From Actinoplanes missouriensis 431 (GTDB taxonomy: Bacteria > Actinomycetota > Actinomycetes > Mycobacteriales > Micromonosporaceae), in contig NC_017093.1 of assembly GCF_000284295.1 (NCBI RefSeq), positions 5,022,001 through 5,086,000 of the forward strand: 64,000 nucleotides of DNA. The letters are read 5' to 3'. Numbering within the stretch: the stretch's first letter is position 1; the number at the start of each line of letters is the position of its first letter. Under the pieces are notes generated by a model, which was not told the DNA's origin, did not search any database, and saw only the letters and a program-made list of their open reading frames with translations. The translations under genes and the position numbers were made by a program. Shown here piece by piece: positions 1 to 8,403 of the stretch.

Positions 1-338
1 TCGCCGGGACCCCGATCCGCTGGCGGATGCGCGGCGCCGCGATGGCCGCCGCCGTCGTCCTCGGCACGGCCGGCAGCACCGCCGTGACCCGCTCCGCCGA
101 CCACGGCGTCGCGGTCGCCCCGATCACCACCGCCGTCCCGTCGTCGCCGGCCGCCACCGGGATCAGCGCCGCCATCGGGACCGCCGCCGCCTTCGGGACC
201 GCCGCGGTTTTCGGGACCGTCACCGGCTTCGGGTCGGCCACGGCTGCCGGGCCGGCGGGCGTCGTTCCGGTCTCCGCGGCGCCGCTGCGGGCCTTCGTCT
301 ACGACAGCGCGACCGGCTCGGTCCGCGAGATCGCGTGA
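1..338 (+). CDS. C-terminal part of a membrane protein (partial)
   Basis: The frame is open from the left edge to a TGA at 336-338, so this is probably the C-terminal end of a longer gene. The first in-window ATG is at 27, but the open frame before it argues against that being the true start. After a basic stretch (residues read IRWRMRG) comes one hydrophobic segment of Ala/Val/Leu, a likely membrane helix, followed by a low-complexity Ala/Gly/Thr/Phe tail with repeated GTA-FGTA-type units and a short C-terminus ending REIA. No enzymatic motif is visible. An anti-sigma-factor-like or signalling membrane protein is possible but unsupported. Confidence 0.45.
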   Translation, partial: AGTPIRWRMRGAAMAAAVVLGTAGSTAVTRSADHGVAVAPITTAVPSSPAATGISAAIGTAAAFGTAAVFGTVTGFGSATAAGPAGVVPVSAAPLRAFVYDSATGSVREIA

Positions 339-351
339 GCCGCCGTGACCC

Positions 352-1062
352 TCAGGATCCTCCGGCCGCCGGTCCGGGCTCGCGCGGCGGGCGGGTGTGC
401 CACGCCGCGACACCTGCCGTCACGAAACCGGCGGACTCGTACAGCGGGCGGCCGGCCTCCGTCGCGACGAGCGTGACGTGCCGGTCCGGGCACGCCGCCA
501 GAGCCGCCGTCAGCACCGCCCGGCCGGCCCCGCGGGAACGGTGCTCCGGCAGCGTCGCCAGCCAGTAGACGCCGACGGCCGTACCGTCGTCGTAGGTGTA
601 GGCGGCAGCCGCGGGCGCTCCGCCGTGACGGCCCAGCCACACCCGCCAGCCCGGTCTGCCCAGCAGGTCCGGTGACAGCGCCCGCCCCGGCGACCAGGGT
701 TGATAGGCCGGCAGCGGGAAGCCGTCGACGATCACGCGTTCCGCCACTGCCAGCTCGTCCGGATCGTGGACCTCGCTCACCCGTACCCCCGCAGGCGGCG
801 CGGCCACGCGCCCGGGCCGGCGGATCATCACCGGCATGCGCACAGTCCCGGGCCCGGGTTCGATGACGCCGAAGGCGTCCTCCACCACCAGCGTCCGCCG
901 CGGCGCCAGACCGAGCACCCGCTCGGGTCGCGCCTGCGCGCCGAGCAGGATCACCCGCGCGCCGGCCGCGTGCTCGGCCAGCAGATATCCGTCGCCGCGC
1001 ACCGCACCGGCCGCGCGCGAGGCCCACATCGCCGCCGCGTTCGCCAGGTGCATCCCGATCAT
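352..1062 (-). CDS. GNAT family N-acetyltransferase
   Basis: A 236-residue protein whose C-terminal half has the GNAT fold signature. A beta strand (VGVYWLATLPEHR) leads into the acetyl-CoA pyrophosphate loop RSRGAGRAVL, followed by the late motif PLYESAGFV. The N-terminal ~100 residues resemble the variable region of actinobacterial GNAT proteins with an extra domain. Acetyl-CoA is the expected donor; the acceptor is unknown. The frame is open up to 1173, but that would overlap the divergent gene starting at 1158, so ATG 1062 is preferred. The next gene upstream runs divergently, so this gene is probably transcribed alone. Confidence 0.75.
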   Translation of the reverse strand: MIGMHLANAAAMWASRAAGAVRGDGYLLAEHAAGARVILLGAQARPERVLGLAPRRTLVVEDAFGVIEPGPGTVRMPVMIRRPGRVAAPPAGVRVSEVHDPDELAVAERVIVDGFPLPAYQPWSPGRALSPDLLGRPGWRVWLGRHGGAPAAAAYTYDDGTAVGVYWLATLPEHRSRGAGRAVLTAALAACPDRHVTLVATEAGRPLYESAGFVTAGVAAWHTRPPREPGPAAGGS

Positions 1063-1157
1063 GGCCGCATCGTAGACGGGCCGCGCTTTGTCCGATCGAC
1101 GGTGGCGCGTGTCCGATCGGACCATCGCCGCGAGCGTGCGGGGCGTGTTGGTCCTCG

Positions 1158-1964
1158 GTGACCTTCGAGCCATCCGTTTCTGAGTCGCCGCCGGCCCGCG
1201 ACGAGCCGGCGCCGGAGCCCGACGAGGCGGCCGCGAAATCCGGGGAGCCGGCGCCGGAGCCCGACGAGGCGATCGGGGAACGGGACGCGCCGGCGGCCGG
1301 GGTCGCCGAGCCCGAAGAGCCGGCGCTCGACTCCGGGGAGTTCGTGGTCGAGCCGGACGCGGGGCAGGCCACCGTCCGGATCCCGGTGCGGGCTCACGCG
1401 CCCCACCGGCGGGCGCTGTGGCCGCGGATCGCCGGTGGCTTCACCGCCGCCGTGCTGCTCGGCGGCATCGCGGCGTTCACGCTCAACGGGCCCGGCGCGA
1501 TCGAGGCCGGCGCCACCGCCGCCGAGCTCGACGCCAACCAGCGCGGCGACAACGCCGTCACCGGCGCGATGGGCGAGCCGGCCCGCGACGGCGGGTTCGA
1601 GTTCACCGTCACGGCTATGACGTGCGGCGGCAAACGGGTCGGACCGGCCGAGTACGGCGCGGCGGCGCAGGGCGAGTTCTGCCTGATCGACCTGACCGTG
1701 ACGAACATCGGCGCGTCCGCGACGGCGTTCCTGGACATCCCGCAACTGGCCCGCGACGCCGAGGAGGGCGTCCACCACCCGGACACCGTCGCCGGAACCT
1801 GGGCGAACCAGAAGCACCCGGACTTCACCCGGTCGATCGGGCCGGGGCATACCGTGAAGGGCCGGCTGGTCTTCGACGTGCCGCGCGGCACCCGGCTGAC
1901 AACCCTGGTCCTGCACGAGGTGATGTTCAGCCGGGGTGTGCGGGTGCCGCTGCGGCATGGGTGA
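1158..1964 (+). CDS. Membrane-anchored DUF4352 domain protein
   Basis: A 268-residue protein from a GTG start. The first ~85 residues are acidic and Pro/Ala/Glu-rich with repeated EPAPEPDEA units, probably cytoplasmic and disordered. One membrane helix follows (about residues 92-112). The outside domain has the DUF4352 pattern: a strand with FEFTVTAM, two cysteines (in TCGG and FCLIDL), and CLIDLTVTNIG with later strands ending in VKGRLVFDVP. This immunoglobulin-like fold occurs in Gram-positive lipoproteins and membrane proteins; its ligand is not known. The two cysteines could form a disulfide. It converges on the next gene. Confidence 0.7.
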   Translation: MTFEPSVSESPPARDEPAPEPDEAAAKSGEPAPEPDEAIGERDAPAAGVAEPEEPALDSGEFVVEPDAGQATVRIPVRAHAPHRRALWPRIAGGFTAAVLLGGIAAFTLNGPGAIEAGATAAELDANQRGDNAVTGAMGEPARDGGFEFTVTAMTCGGKRVGPAEYGAAAQGEFCLIDLTVTNIGASATAFLDIPQLARDAEEGVHHPDTVAGTWANQKHPDFTRSIGPGHTVKGRLVFDVPRGTRLTTLVLHEVMFSRGVRVPLRHG

Positions 1965-1978
1965 TCGTTCTTGTTTGC

Positions 1979-1999
1979 CCTCGGCGCCGCTCGCCGAGG
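1979..1999. terminator. Hairpin between convergent genes
   Basis: Perfect 8-bp stem CCTCGGCG/CGCCGAGG with a 5-nt loop, lying between two convergent genes (ends at 1964 and 2079). No clear T run follows on either strand, so it may be a weak or factor-assisted bidirectional terminator. Confidence 0.4.
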
Positions 2000-2078
2000 C
2001 GTGGCGGTCCGGTACGACCGCGTGGTCCACGAGCAAACGGCAGAACTGCAGACGACGCTGAACACCTGCCCCTAGACG

Positions 2079-2699
2079 TCACCCGAGCGGGATCGTCGCG
2101 ATCGGGCGCCAGGTGACCGTTTTCGCCTCGGCGTCCACCGACACGTCGACCAGCTGGACCGCGCTGACGCGCATCGTGGCGTGGCCCGGCCGGACCCGCC
2201 GCAGGTCCCGCTGGATCGCGGCGTTGTCGGCGTCGCCGTTCGCATAGCCGATCGTCATGTGCGCGATCCCGGCTTCGCTGCTGAGCGCGCCGGGCCCGCG
2301 GACCCGGCCGATGACCTCGCGGACCCGCGTGCCGAGTGCGGCGATCCGATCGTCCGGATGAACGTCGAACATCACCACCGAGGCCTGCGCGAGACAGCTG
2401 CCGACGGTCAGCGAGAACGACCCGAAGCCCGCGAGATCGCCGGTCAGCGCCGCCGCCAGCTCGGCCCGCTCGGCCTCCGAGTACGCCGACCCGAACACGT
2501 CGGCGATCTGCGCGAGCGTGATGTGCAGCCAGCGGTCCTCGACGCACGCCAGCGGATAGGGCGCCAGCGCCTCGCGGCACCCGGCGGTGAGGGCCGCCAG
2601 CTCGGGGTTCTGATCGAGGTCGGGGATGACGTAGACGTGCAGCAGCGTCTCCCCCGGTGGCCACGGCTCGGCGCCGTGCCGGAAGGCGAAGGGTTTCAC
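2079..2699 (-). CDS. 2'-5' RNA ligase family protein (2H phosphoesterase)
   Basis: A 206-residue protein with the two H-x-T/S-x motifs of the 2H phosphoesterase superfamily: HITL (His59) and HMTI (His147), spaced as in LigT/2'-5' RNA ligase-like proteins. These enzymes act on 2',5'- or cyclic phosphodiester RNA ends or on small cyclic nucleotides; the substrate cannot be told from sequence. The start is taken as the GTG at 2699, since the frame further upstream runs back into the neighbouring lipoprotein gene on the same strand. No signal peptide is seen, so the protein is cytoplasmic. Confidence 0.72.
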   Translation of the reverse strand: MKPFAFRHGAEPWPPGETLLHVYVIPDLDQNPELAALTAGCREALAPYPLACVEDRWLHITLAQIADVFGSAYSEAERAELAAALTGDLAGFGSFSLTVGSCLAQASVVMFDVHPDDRIAALGTRVREVIGRVRGPGALSSEAGIAHMTIGYANGDADNAAIQRDLRRVRPGHATMRVSAVQLVDVSVDAEAKTVTWRPIATIPLG

Positions 2700-2740
2700 G
2701 GCGGCAACTCTAGAAGGCTGCCGCCGTTCACGGGAACCCC

Positions 2741-3229
2741 TCAGCTGACGCTGCGGTCGACCGGCTCGTCCGGGTCGGCGCTCGCGCCGGAGCCGCCCGT
2801 GCTCGCCGACGGGATGCTGGCCTTCAGCGCCTTGACGTCCTGGCACACCGTGCGGAACTTGAGGATCTCGGTGCTGACCGCTGCGGTCAGCGTCTGCTCG
2901 TCCGGGTTGCCGGCCGCCGCCTGGGCCTTGCGGACGCTGAATTCCAGCGCGCCCGTCTGGGTGCTGATCAGCGTGCTCTTGGCGGTCTTGCCGGCGGTGA
3001 CGATCTGGCTCGCGGACGCCAGGTCGAGGTCGTGGCCCGCGTTGCCGAGGACCGCGTTCTCCGCCAGCGTGCAGGCGGTCGCGGTGCCCTCGTCCAGGCC
3101 GGACAGGTCGGCGGCGGAGGCCGCGGTGGCGGCGCCCGGCGCGGTGGCGGTCTCGTCGTTGCTGGCGCAGCCGGTCAGGCCCAGGGTCAGCAGGACGCTT
3201 GTGGCGATCACTGCGGTGGTTGCTCGCAT
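2741..3229 (-). CDS. Small secreted lipoprotein, function unknown
   Basis: A 162-residue protein with a type II signal peptide: Met-Arg, a hydrophobic core (VIATSVLLTLGL), and lipobox LTGC at about residues 17-20, so it should be lipidated and held on the outer face of the membrane. The mature part has an Ala/Thr linker, then a helical region containing a Cys pair (TACTLAEN and RTVCQDVK) that could form a disulfide, and a Ser/Gly/Asp-rich end. ATG 3229 is chosen over 3256 because it places the basic n-region next to the hydrophobic core. No named family was recognised. Confidence 0.68.
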   Translation of the reverse strand: MRATTAVIATSVLLTLGLTGCASNDETATAPGAATAASAADLSGLDEGTATACTLAENAVLGNAGHDLDLASASQIVTAGKTAKSTLISTQTGALEFSVRKAQAAAGNPDEQTLTAAVSTEILKFRTVCQDVKALKASIPSASTGGSGASADPDEPVDRSVS

Positions 3230-3330
3230 GGCGGGCCACGTTACCGATCCGGTCATCGCGGGTGCCTGCGGGCAACAGGTTTGTGACCTAGGTCTTCCGT
3301 ATCGACCGCCCGCGATGGCAACATCACGTA

Positions 3331-4446
3331 ATGCGAGCAGTGGTCGCCGAAATGTCCGTCCCTCGTTACCTTTTGACCGCCGCCGGGCGCCCCTCCCTGC
3401 TCACCCTGCGTGACGACGCCCCGGAGCCGGCTCTCCCCGCGGGACCCGGCTGGGTGGTGCTGCGGCCGGAGCTCTCCGGCATCTGCGGCAGCGACGTGGC
3501 GGTCGCCCGGGCGAAGTCGTCGCTGGTGCTCAGCGCGTTCTACACCGCGCGGCGGCAGATCCTCGGGCACGAGACGGTCGCCGTGGTGGAGTCCACCGGC
3601 GAGCGGGTCGCGCTGGATCCGGTGCTCTCCTGCACGCAGCGCGGCTTCACGCTGTGCCGCTCCTGCCGGGAGGGCCGCCCGAACGTCTGCGAGCGCCAGA
3701 CCAGCCCCGCGCAGGGGTTCGACGCGGCGCTCGGCGGCGGCTGGGGCGAACGCCTCGTCGCCCACGAGAGCCAGCTGCACCCGGTCGGCGCCGTCCCGTC
3801 CCGGCGCGCGGTCCTGGCCGAGCCCGCGTCGATCGCCCTGCACGCGGCGATGCGCTGGGAGCGTCGCGGCGACCGGGCCGTGGTGATCGGGCCGGGCACG
3901 ATCGGGCTGCTGCTCACCGCGGCGCTGCGGCGGCTCCACCCGGACCTCGACATCACGGTGATCGGGCCGGGATCGCGGGCCGCGGCGATGGGTGCGACAC
4001 GCACGCTGCCGTCCGGGCCGCAGGCGGTGGAGGCGTTCGGCGCGGTGCTGCGGCCCCGGATGACACGCACGCCGATCCTGGTGGACGGGGTGGACGTGGT
4101 GTTCGACTGCGTGGCGTCGCCGCCGACCATCGACCTCGGGCTGCACCTGCTGCGCCCCGCCGGGATGCTGGTGCTGATCGGCAGCGCCGGGAAGCAGAAG
4201 GTGGACTGGTCCCTGGTCTGGAACCGGCAGCTCACCGTGCAGGGGACGGTCAATTCGGCACCGCCGGTGATGGCGCGCGTGGTGGAGTGGCTCGCTGACC
4301 CGTCGTTCCCGGCGGACGGACTGGTCACGCACGTGCACGAGCTGGACGACTGGGAGGCGGCCCTCGCCACGGCGACGGCCGGGGCGCGGGCCGGCGCGGT
4401 GAAGGTGGCGTTGCGGCCCGACCCATCGATCCCGCTCGTCACGTGA
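3331..4446 (+). CDS. Zinc-dependent alcohol dehydrogenase (MDR family)
   Basis: A 371-residue medium-chain dehydrogenase/reductase. Catalytic zinc ligands are visible as SGICGSD (Cys52) and GHE (His80, Glu81). A structural-zinc-like set of four cysteines follows (about residues 100-121, ending CRSCREGRPNVC), though the first spacing is longer than in classical alcohol dehydrogenases. The NAD(P) Rossmann motif is VIGPGTIGLL. It should oxidise an alcohol or polyol with NAD(P)+; threonine or sugar-alcohol substrates are possible. A second ATG at 3352 is an alternative start. No Shine-Dalgarno is obvious, so the message may be leaderless. The stop overlaps the convergent neighbour by 8 bp. Confidence 0.8.
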   Translation: MRAVVAEMSVPRYLLTAAGRPSLLTLRDDAPEPALPAGPGWVVLRPELSGICGSDVAVARAKSSLVLSAFYTARRQILGHETVAVVESTGERVALDPVLSCTQRGFTLCRSCREGRPNVCERQTSPAQGFDAALGGGWGERLVAHESQLHPVGAVPSRRAVLAEPASIALHAAMRWERRGDRAVVIGPGTIGLLLTAALRRLHPDLDITVIGPGSRAAAMGATRTLPSGPQAVEAFGAVLRPRMTRTPILVDGVDVVFDCVASPPTIDLGLHLLRPAGMLVLIGSAGKQKVDWSLVWNRQLTVQGTVNSAPPVMARVVEWLADPSFPADGLVTHVHELDDWEAALATATAGARAGAVKVALRPDPSIPLVT

Positions 4447-5374
4447 CGCGGAGTTCCAGCAGGGAGTAGCCGTAGGAGGTGTTGCGCTTCGTCCCGTACA
4501 CCCGGATGTACCGCGCGGTCTCCCCCTCGGCGGCGATGTCCACCTTTCCACCCTTGCCGGATTTCGTGGTGTAGATGCTCGTCCACTTCTTGCCGTCCGG
4601 TGACGTCTCCACCCGGTAGGCCACGCCGTAGGCGTGCTCCCAGAGCAGCGTCACCGCCGAGATCCGCCAGCGCTGCCGCAGATCAACCTTGATCCACTGC
4701 GGGTCGGAGAATCCGCTCGACCAGCGCGTCGTCTCGTCGCCGTCGATCGCGTTCGCCGGCCCCCAGCGATCGCCCTCCACCGCCGAGGCGCTGGCCACCC
4801 CGTCGAGCGCGAGGTTGGCGCCGCCCGGGTTGGCCTTCCCGGCCGGCGCGGAGGGACTGGTCTTCGCCGAGGCTGCGGGGCTGGCCTTCGCACTGCTCGG
4901 CGGCGGGCTCGGGGTCTGTGCGCTTTCGGTCAGCGGCTCGGTGGGCACGCCCGTCGTGACGTCCTGGCGGACCTCGCTCGGGACCGGCTCGGCCACCTGC
5001 GAGGACGCGGGCTCGCTGCCCGCTTCAGCGATCTCCATCCGGTACGCCCATCCGGCGCTCACCAGGGCCACCAGCACGACCACCGTCGCGACGGCGATCC
5101 GGCGCCCCCGCTTCCGCCCGCCGCCCGGCCGCTCGGGCTTCCCGGCGGCCTCCCGGGCCGGCGCCGCTGCGGCCGCCCGGCTCGTCGTTACTGCGGCATC
5201 CCGGGCCGGCGCCGCGAAAGCGGGCGGCGCGCCGGGGCCGGCCGGATCGCTCGTGCGGGCGACCGGCCGCTGCGGCATCCGGGTCAGGCGCAGGCTGTCG
5301 GCGCGCGATGCCCGCCGCTCCCCCGCCGTGCCGGAACCCTCCCCCGAGTCGGGCGCGTTACCGAATCCGTTCAC
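4439..5374 (-). CDS. Membrane-anchored F5/8 type C (discoidin) domain protein
   Basis: A 311-residue protein. Residues 1-95 form a basic, Ala/Pro-rich cytoplasmic region ending in GGGRKRGRR, followed by one membrane helix (VATVVVLVALVSAGWAY) and a long Pro/Ser/Ala linker. The C-terminal ~140 residues are a discoidin-like jelly-roll: NLALDGVASAS, DGDETTRWSSG, QWIKVDLRQRW, then YIRVYGTKR and SLLELRV. Such domains usually bind carbohydrate or surface ligands. The GTG start at 5374 has GGGGAG about 9 nt upstream, which fixes it against the longer open frame. It is probably a surface carbohydrate-binding protein with no enzymatic domain of its own. Confidence 0.75.
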   Translation of the reverse strand: MNGFGNAPDSGEGSGTAGERRASRADSLRLTRMPQRPVARTSDPAGPGAPPAFAAPARDAAVTTSRAAAAAPAREAAGKPERPGGGRKRGRRIAVATVVVLVALVSAGWAYRMEIAEAGSEPASSQVAEPVPSEVRQDVTTGVPTEPLTESAQTPSPPPSSAKASPAASAKTSPSAPAGKANPGGANLALDGVASASAVEGDRWGPANAIDGDETTRWSSGFSDPQWIKVDLRQRWRISAVTLLWEHAYGVAYRVETSPDGKKWTSIYTTKSGKGGKVDIAAEGETARYIRVYGTKRNTSYGYSLLELRVT

Positions 5375-5563
5375 GTTCGTCGTTCTCCCCGCGGTGCTTT
5401 CCCGGCACGCCCGATGCGGCCGCAGCGCCGTATCCTGACGCATGCTCCTGTCCGGAAAAGCACACGGCGTCCCGCTGCCGCCCGGGCACCCGGCCGGCGC
5501 TGCGCGAACACCGGCGGCGTGACACCGGTCACCCTCGCGTGTCGCCACTGTAAGGACTCCGAA

Positions 5564-6115
5564 GTGAACACGGAACGAACCGATCCCGGTACGCAACGCC
5601 AGCTCACGGCCATCGCGGAGGTGGCCGCGCTGGACATCCCGGTGTGGCTGCGCGGCGGCTGGGCGATGGACTTCTTCCTCGGCCGGGTGACCCGCCCGCA
5701 CCGCGACGTCGACTGGTTCGCGATGGCCGCCGACGCCGGGCGGGTCGTCGCCGCGCTCACCGCGCGCGGCTGGGAACGGGTTCCGCACGACCACCAGCTG
5801 GAGTTCCTGCGCGACGGCGTGGAGCTCAGTTTCGCGCTGCTCGCCGCGGATCTCACGGTGGCGGCGGGACCGTGGACCGGCGAGTCGTGGCCGGCCGGCA
5901 TGCTCGACTGGCCGGCCTGCCGGCTCGGGGATGTCACGTGCGCGGTGGTCAGCCCGTACGCGCAGATCGAGATCAAGAAATCGATGCCGGTCTGGGTGCC
6001 GGGATTGCCGAGGCGGCCGAAGGACGCCGAGGACGTGGCGCTGCTGGAGGCGGCGCTCAGGCAGCGGCGAGACCCGCCCGGAACTGCTGCGGCGTCGCGC
6101 CCCGGACCCGCTTGA
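5564..6115 (+). CDS. Nucleotidyltransferase (aminoglycoside/lincosamide adenylyltransferase-like)
   Basis: A 183-residue protein with the pattern of small antibiotic nucleotidyltransferases: WLRGGWAMDFFLGR followed by TRPHRDVDWF, where the Asp-x-Asp would bind catalytic metal. The DVTCAVVSPYAQIEIKKS region matches the family's later part. Relatives transfer AMP to aminoglycosides or lincosamides, but many chromosomal homologues have no known resistance role, so the substrate is left open. GTG 5564 is preceded by AAGGA at a good distance. The 3' end overlaps the convergent AraC gene by 59 bp, so the last ~20 residues may be a poorly conserved extension. Confidence 0.65.
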   Translation: MNTERTDPGTQRQLTAIAEVAALDIPVWLRGGWAMDFFLGRVTRPHRDVDWFAMAADAGRVVAALTARGWERVPHDHQLEFLRDGVELSFALLAADLTVAAGPWTGESWPAGMLDWPACRLGDVTCAVVSPYAQIEIKKSMPVWVPGLPRRPKDAEDVALLEAALRQRRDPPGTAAASRPGPA

Positions 6116-7004
6116 ACGCCACCGTCAGCGCGAACGCGTTGGCGTAACCGACCCGGCGCGCGATCGTGGCGATGGTGGCGTCGGTGGTGCGCAGCGACTC
6201 GGCGGCGAGGTCGAGGCGCCAGTGGGTCAGGTACGTCATCGGCGGCTGCCCGACCAGGTCGGTGAACCGGCGCGCGAACGCCGCCCGCGACACCCCGGTC
6301 GCGGCGGCCAGCCCGGCGACCGTCCACTGCCGGTGCGGCTCCTCGTGCATGATCCGCAGAGCCTGGCCGACGCAGGGGTCGCCGTGCGCGCGGTACCACC
6401 CGGGCGGATCGCCGGCCGGCCGGGCGAACCAGGCGCGCAGCGTGGCGATCAGGGCCAGGTCCAGCAGCCGGTCGAGGACCACCTGCTGGCCCGGCTCGTC
6501 CCGATCCATCTCGGCGTGCAACAGGTCCATGATCGGCGACTGGACCTGCTCGCGGGGCACCCGCACGACGGCGGGCAGGGTGGCGAGCAGCCGGCCGCTG
6601 ACGAAGCTGGAGACCTGGTAGGCGCCGCTCGCGATCACCGTGGCGCCGTGCGTGCCGAGCCCGAGCGCGCTGGTGCCCGCGGCGAGCCGGGTCGCCGCCG
6701 TGATGTCCGTGCCGTCCGTCGTGACCAGCCGGTTGCCGGGGTGAACGAAAACGGTCGGCGGCACGTCCACGGAGGAGGCTACCGTGTACGGCTCGGGGCC
6801 CTGCACGACCGCCACGTCCCCGGTGCCGACGAACGTCGGCTCGCCGTCGTCCGGGATCACCCACGCGTGCCCGCGCAGCGGCGTGGCGAGCCCGAGCGGC
6901 GCCTCGTCGACGATCCGCAGCGCCCACGGCGGGTCGAGCACCGACCGGCAGAACGCGGCGGTCCGGGCGCGTACGCCGTCGAGCAGGTCTCCGAGCGGGT
7001 CCAT
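6057..7004 (-). CDS. AraC family transcriptional regulator
   Basis: A 315-residue regulator. The N-terminal ~190 residues form a cupin-like sensor domain (GHAWVIPDDGEPTFVGTGDV is typical of the AraC-binding-like cupin). The C-terminal ~100 residues hold two helix-turn-helix units: WTVAGLAAATGVSRAAFARR and TIATIARRVGYANAFALTVA, then the FKRVRGATPQQFR signature. It starts at ATG 7004 and faces the NmrA-like reductase gene across a 107-bp region with repeated sites at 7025-7053, so it most likely controls that gene, as is common for this arrangement. The inducer is unknown. Confidence 0.85.
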   Translation of the reverse strand: MDPLGDLLDGVRARTAAFCRSVLDPPWALRIVDEAPLGLATPLRGHAWVIPDDGEPTFVGTGDVAVVQGPEPYTVASSVDVPPTVFVHPGNRLVTTDGTDITAATRLAAGTSALGLGTHGATVIASGAYQVSSFVSGRLLATLPAVVRVPREQVQSPIMDLLHAEMDRDEPGQQVVLDRLLDLALIATLRAWFARPAGDPPGWYRAHGDPCVGQALRIMHEEPHRQWTVAGLAAATGVSRAAFARRFTDLVGQPPMTYLTHWRLDLAAESLRTTDATIATIARRVGYANAFALTVAFKRVRGATPQQFRAGLAAA

Positions 7005-7024
7005 GACCGTGCAGCGTAGACGGA

Positions 7025-7053
7025 CGAACATGCGAACGAGGCGTTCGAACATG
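7025..7053. promoter_or_regulatory. Candidate AraC-regulator operator
   Basis: The octamer CGAACATG occurs at 7025-7032 and again at 7046-7053, a 21-bp step (two helical turns). Between them lies the inverted repeat CGAACG-AGG-CGTTCG (7033-7047). Direct repeats two turns apart are the usual layout for AraC-type regulators. The site sits just upstream of the AraC gene start (7004) and between it and the divergent reductase. Confidence 0.4.
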
Positions 7054-7111
7054 GATCGTCTCACCACCCGCGATTTGACTGGAGGCCTACCACAACCCCC
7101 AGGAGGACCAC

Positions 7112-7942
7112 ATGTACGCGATCACCGGAGTCACCGGGCACGTCGGCGGAGCGGCCGCCCGCGCTCTCACCGACGCCGGCCGTCCCGTCCGCCGGATCGT
7201 CCGGAACCCGGCCCACGAGCACGACGCGGTCGCCGACCTCGCCGACACCGCCGCCCTCACGAAGGCGTTCGACGGCTGCGACGGCGCGTTCGTGCTGCTG
7301 CCCACTGTCGCGCCGTTCACCGACGAGGCGCACCGCGGGCTCGCCGCCTCGATCGCCGCCGCCGTCGAGGCGAGCGGCGTCCCGCACGTGGTCCTGCTCT
7401 CCTCCTGGGGCGCCCACCTGGCCGCCGGCACCGGCCCGATCCGCTGGCTGCACCACCTGGAGAACCTGCTGAACGCCACCGGCGCCACGGTCACCGCGAT
7501 CCGGTCGCCGCACTTCCAGGAGAAGGTGGAGACGGTCCTGGAGGCGGCGACCGGCGCCGGGATCTACCCGGTCTTCGGCGACGAGGCGGATGTGCCGGTG
7601 CCGATGGTCGCGACCGCCGACATCGGTGCCGCCGTGGCGCGGGCCCTGATCGACCCGCCCGCCGCGAGCGAGGTCATCGTGCTGGAGGCGCCGGAGTACA
7701 CCGAGCGGCAGGTCGCCACCGCCCTCGGCGAGCTGCTCGGCAGGCCGTTGCAGGTGGTCACCGTGCCGCGGGCCGGCTGGAGGGAGGCGCTGCCGGTCCC
7801 GCCGCGGCTGGCCGAGGAGCTGGTGGCGCTCTACGCGGCCGACGCCGACGGCCTGCTCCAGCCGGTCGGCGACCGCCGGGTCCGCTGTGCCACCGAGCTC
7901 ACCGTGACACTGCGCCGCGTCGCCGGGCCGGGCGCGGCCTGA
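7112..7942 (+). CDS. NmrA-like NAD(P)-binding reductase (atypical SDR)
   Basis: A 276-residue protein beginning MYAITGVTGHVGGAAARAL, the glycine-rich G-x-T-G-x-x-G dinucleotide-binding motif of atypical short-chain reductases. It lacks the classical YxxxK pair and has the NmrA/quinone-reductase layout, with LLSSWGAH after the fourth strand and a C-terminal substrate-binding part. Family members act as NAD(P)H:quinone reductases or redox-sensing proteins. AGGAGG lies 6 nt before the ATG, indicating strong translation. It is divergent from the AraC regulator and probably under its control. It is similar in type to the reductase ending at 9190. Confidence 0.78.
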   Translation: MYAITGVTGHVGGAAARALTDAGRPVRRIVRNPAHEHDAVADLADTAALTKAFDGCDGAFVLLPTVAPFTDEAHRGLAASIAAAVEASGVPHVVLLSSWGAHLAAGTGPIRWLHHLENLLNATGATVTAIRSPHFQEKVETVLEAATGAGIYPVFGDEADVPVPMVATADIGAAVARALIDPPAASEVIVLEAPEYTERQVATALGELLGRPLQVVTVPRAGWREALPVPPRLAEELVALYAADADGLLQPVGDRRVRCATELTVTLRRVAGPGAA

Positions 7943-7979
7943 CCGGGCGGCGCCCGAGCCGACCCGCCGCCCCCTGGGC

Positions 7980-8390
7980 TCAGCCGAGGAGCTGCAGCGT
8001 GCGCTCGTCCGGGCCGTCGTAGAACCGGGCGAGCACCTGCTCGAACACCGCCGGGTCGCCGGCCGCCCGGGCGAACAGGGTCATCGACGAGCGCAGCTTC
8101 ATGTCGTCCGGGTAGCCGAGGATCTGGCTCGCCGACCGGCCGGTGTGGGCGAGCAGCGCCGTCGCGCAGGCGAGCAGGCGCGGTCCGAGGACCGGGTGGG
8201 CCAGGTAGTCCCGGGCCTCCGCCAGGTCCCGGATCGCGAACTGGCGGGCGGTCGGGCTGGAGCCGAGGCCGGCGATCTGCGGGAAGACGAACCACATCCA
8301 GTGGGTACGTTTCGAGCCGGCGACGATCTCGGCCAGGGCCTGCTCGTAGACGCCGTCCTGGGCCTGCACGAACCGTTCGAGGTCGCTCAC
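7980..8390 (-). CDS. DUF1810 family protein
   Basis: A 136-residue protein matching the recalled DUF1810 pattern: DLERFVQAQDGVYEQALAEI, then the conserved TPW-like WMWFVFPQIAGLG segment, ARDYLAHPVLGPRL, and SSMTLFARAAG with a C-terminal QVLARFYDG. DUF1810 proteins are small, all-alpha, cytoplasmic and of unknown function. The GTG at 8390 is preferred to a TTG three codons upstream. The convergent reductase ends 37 bp away, and the propeller gene on the same strand ends 13 bp upstream of this start, so the two may be co-transcribed. Confidence 0.75.
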   Translation of the reverse strand: MSDLERFVQAQDGVYEQALAEIVAGSKRTHWMWFVFPQIAGLGSSPTARQFAIRDLAEARDYLAHPVLGPRLLACATALLAHTGRSASQILGYPDDMKLRSSMTLFARAAGDPAVFEQVLARFYDGPDERTLQLLG

Positions 8391-8403
8391 GCCCGCCAAA
8401 ATA

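Noticed and set aside
299..1372. Long minus-strand open frame (357 codons) overlapping the GNAT gene
   Set aside because: Its Ala/Arg/Gly/Ser-rich translation is typical of antisense frames in high-GC DNA, and two genes with clear domains occupy the same region.
5564..6115. Calling the nucleotidyltransferase a resistance gene
   Set aside because: The core motif matches aminoglycoside/lincosamide adenylyltransferases, but no mobile element or resistance context is present.
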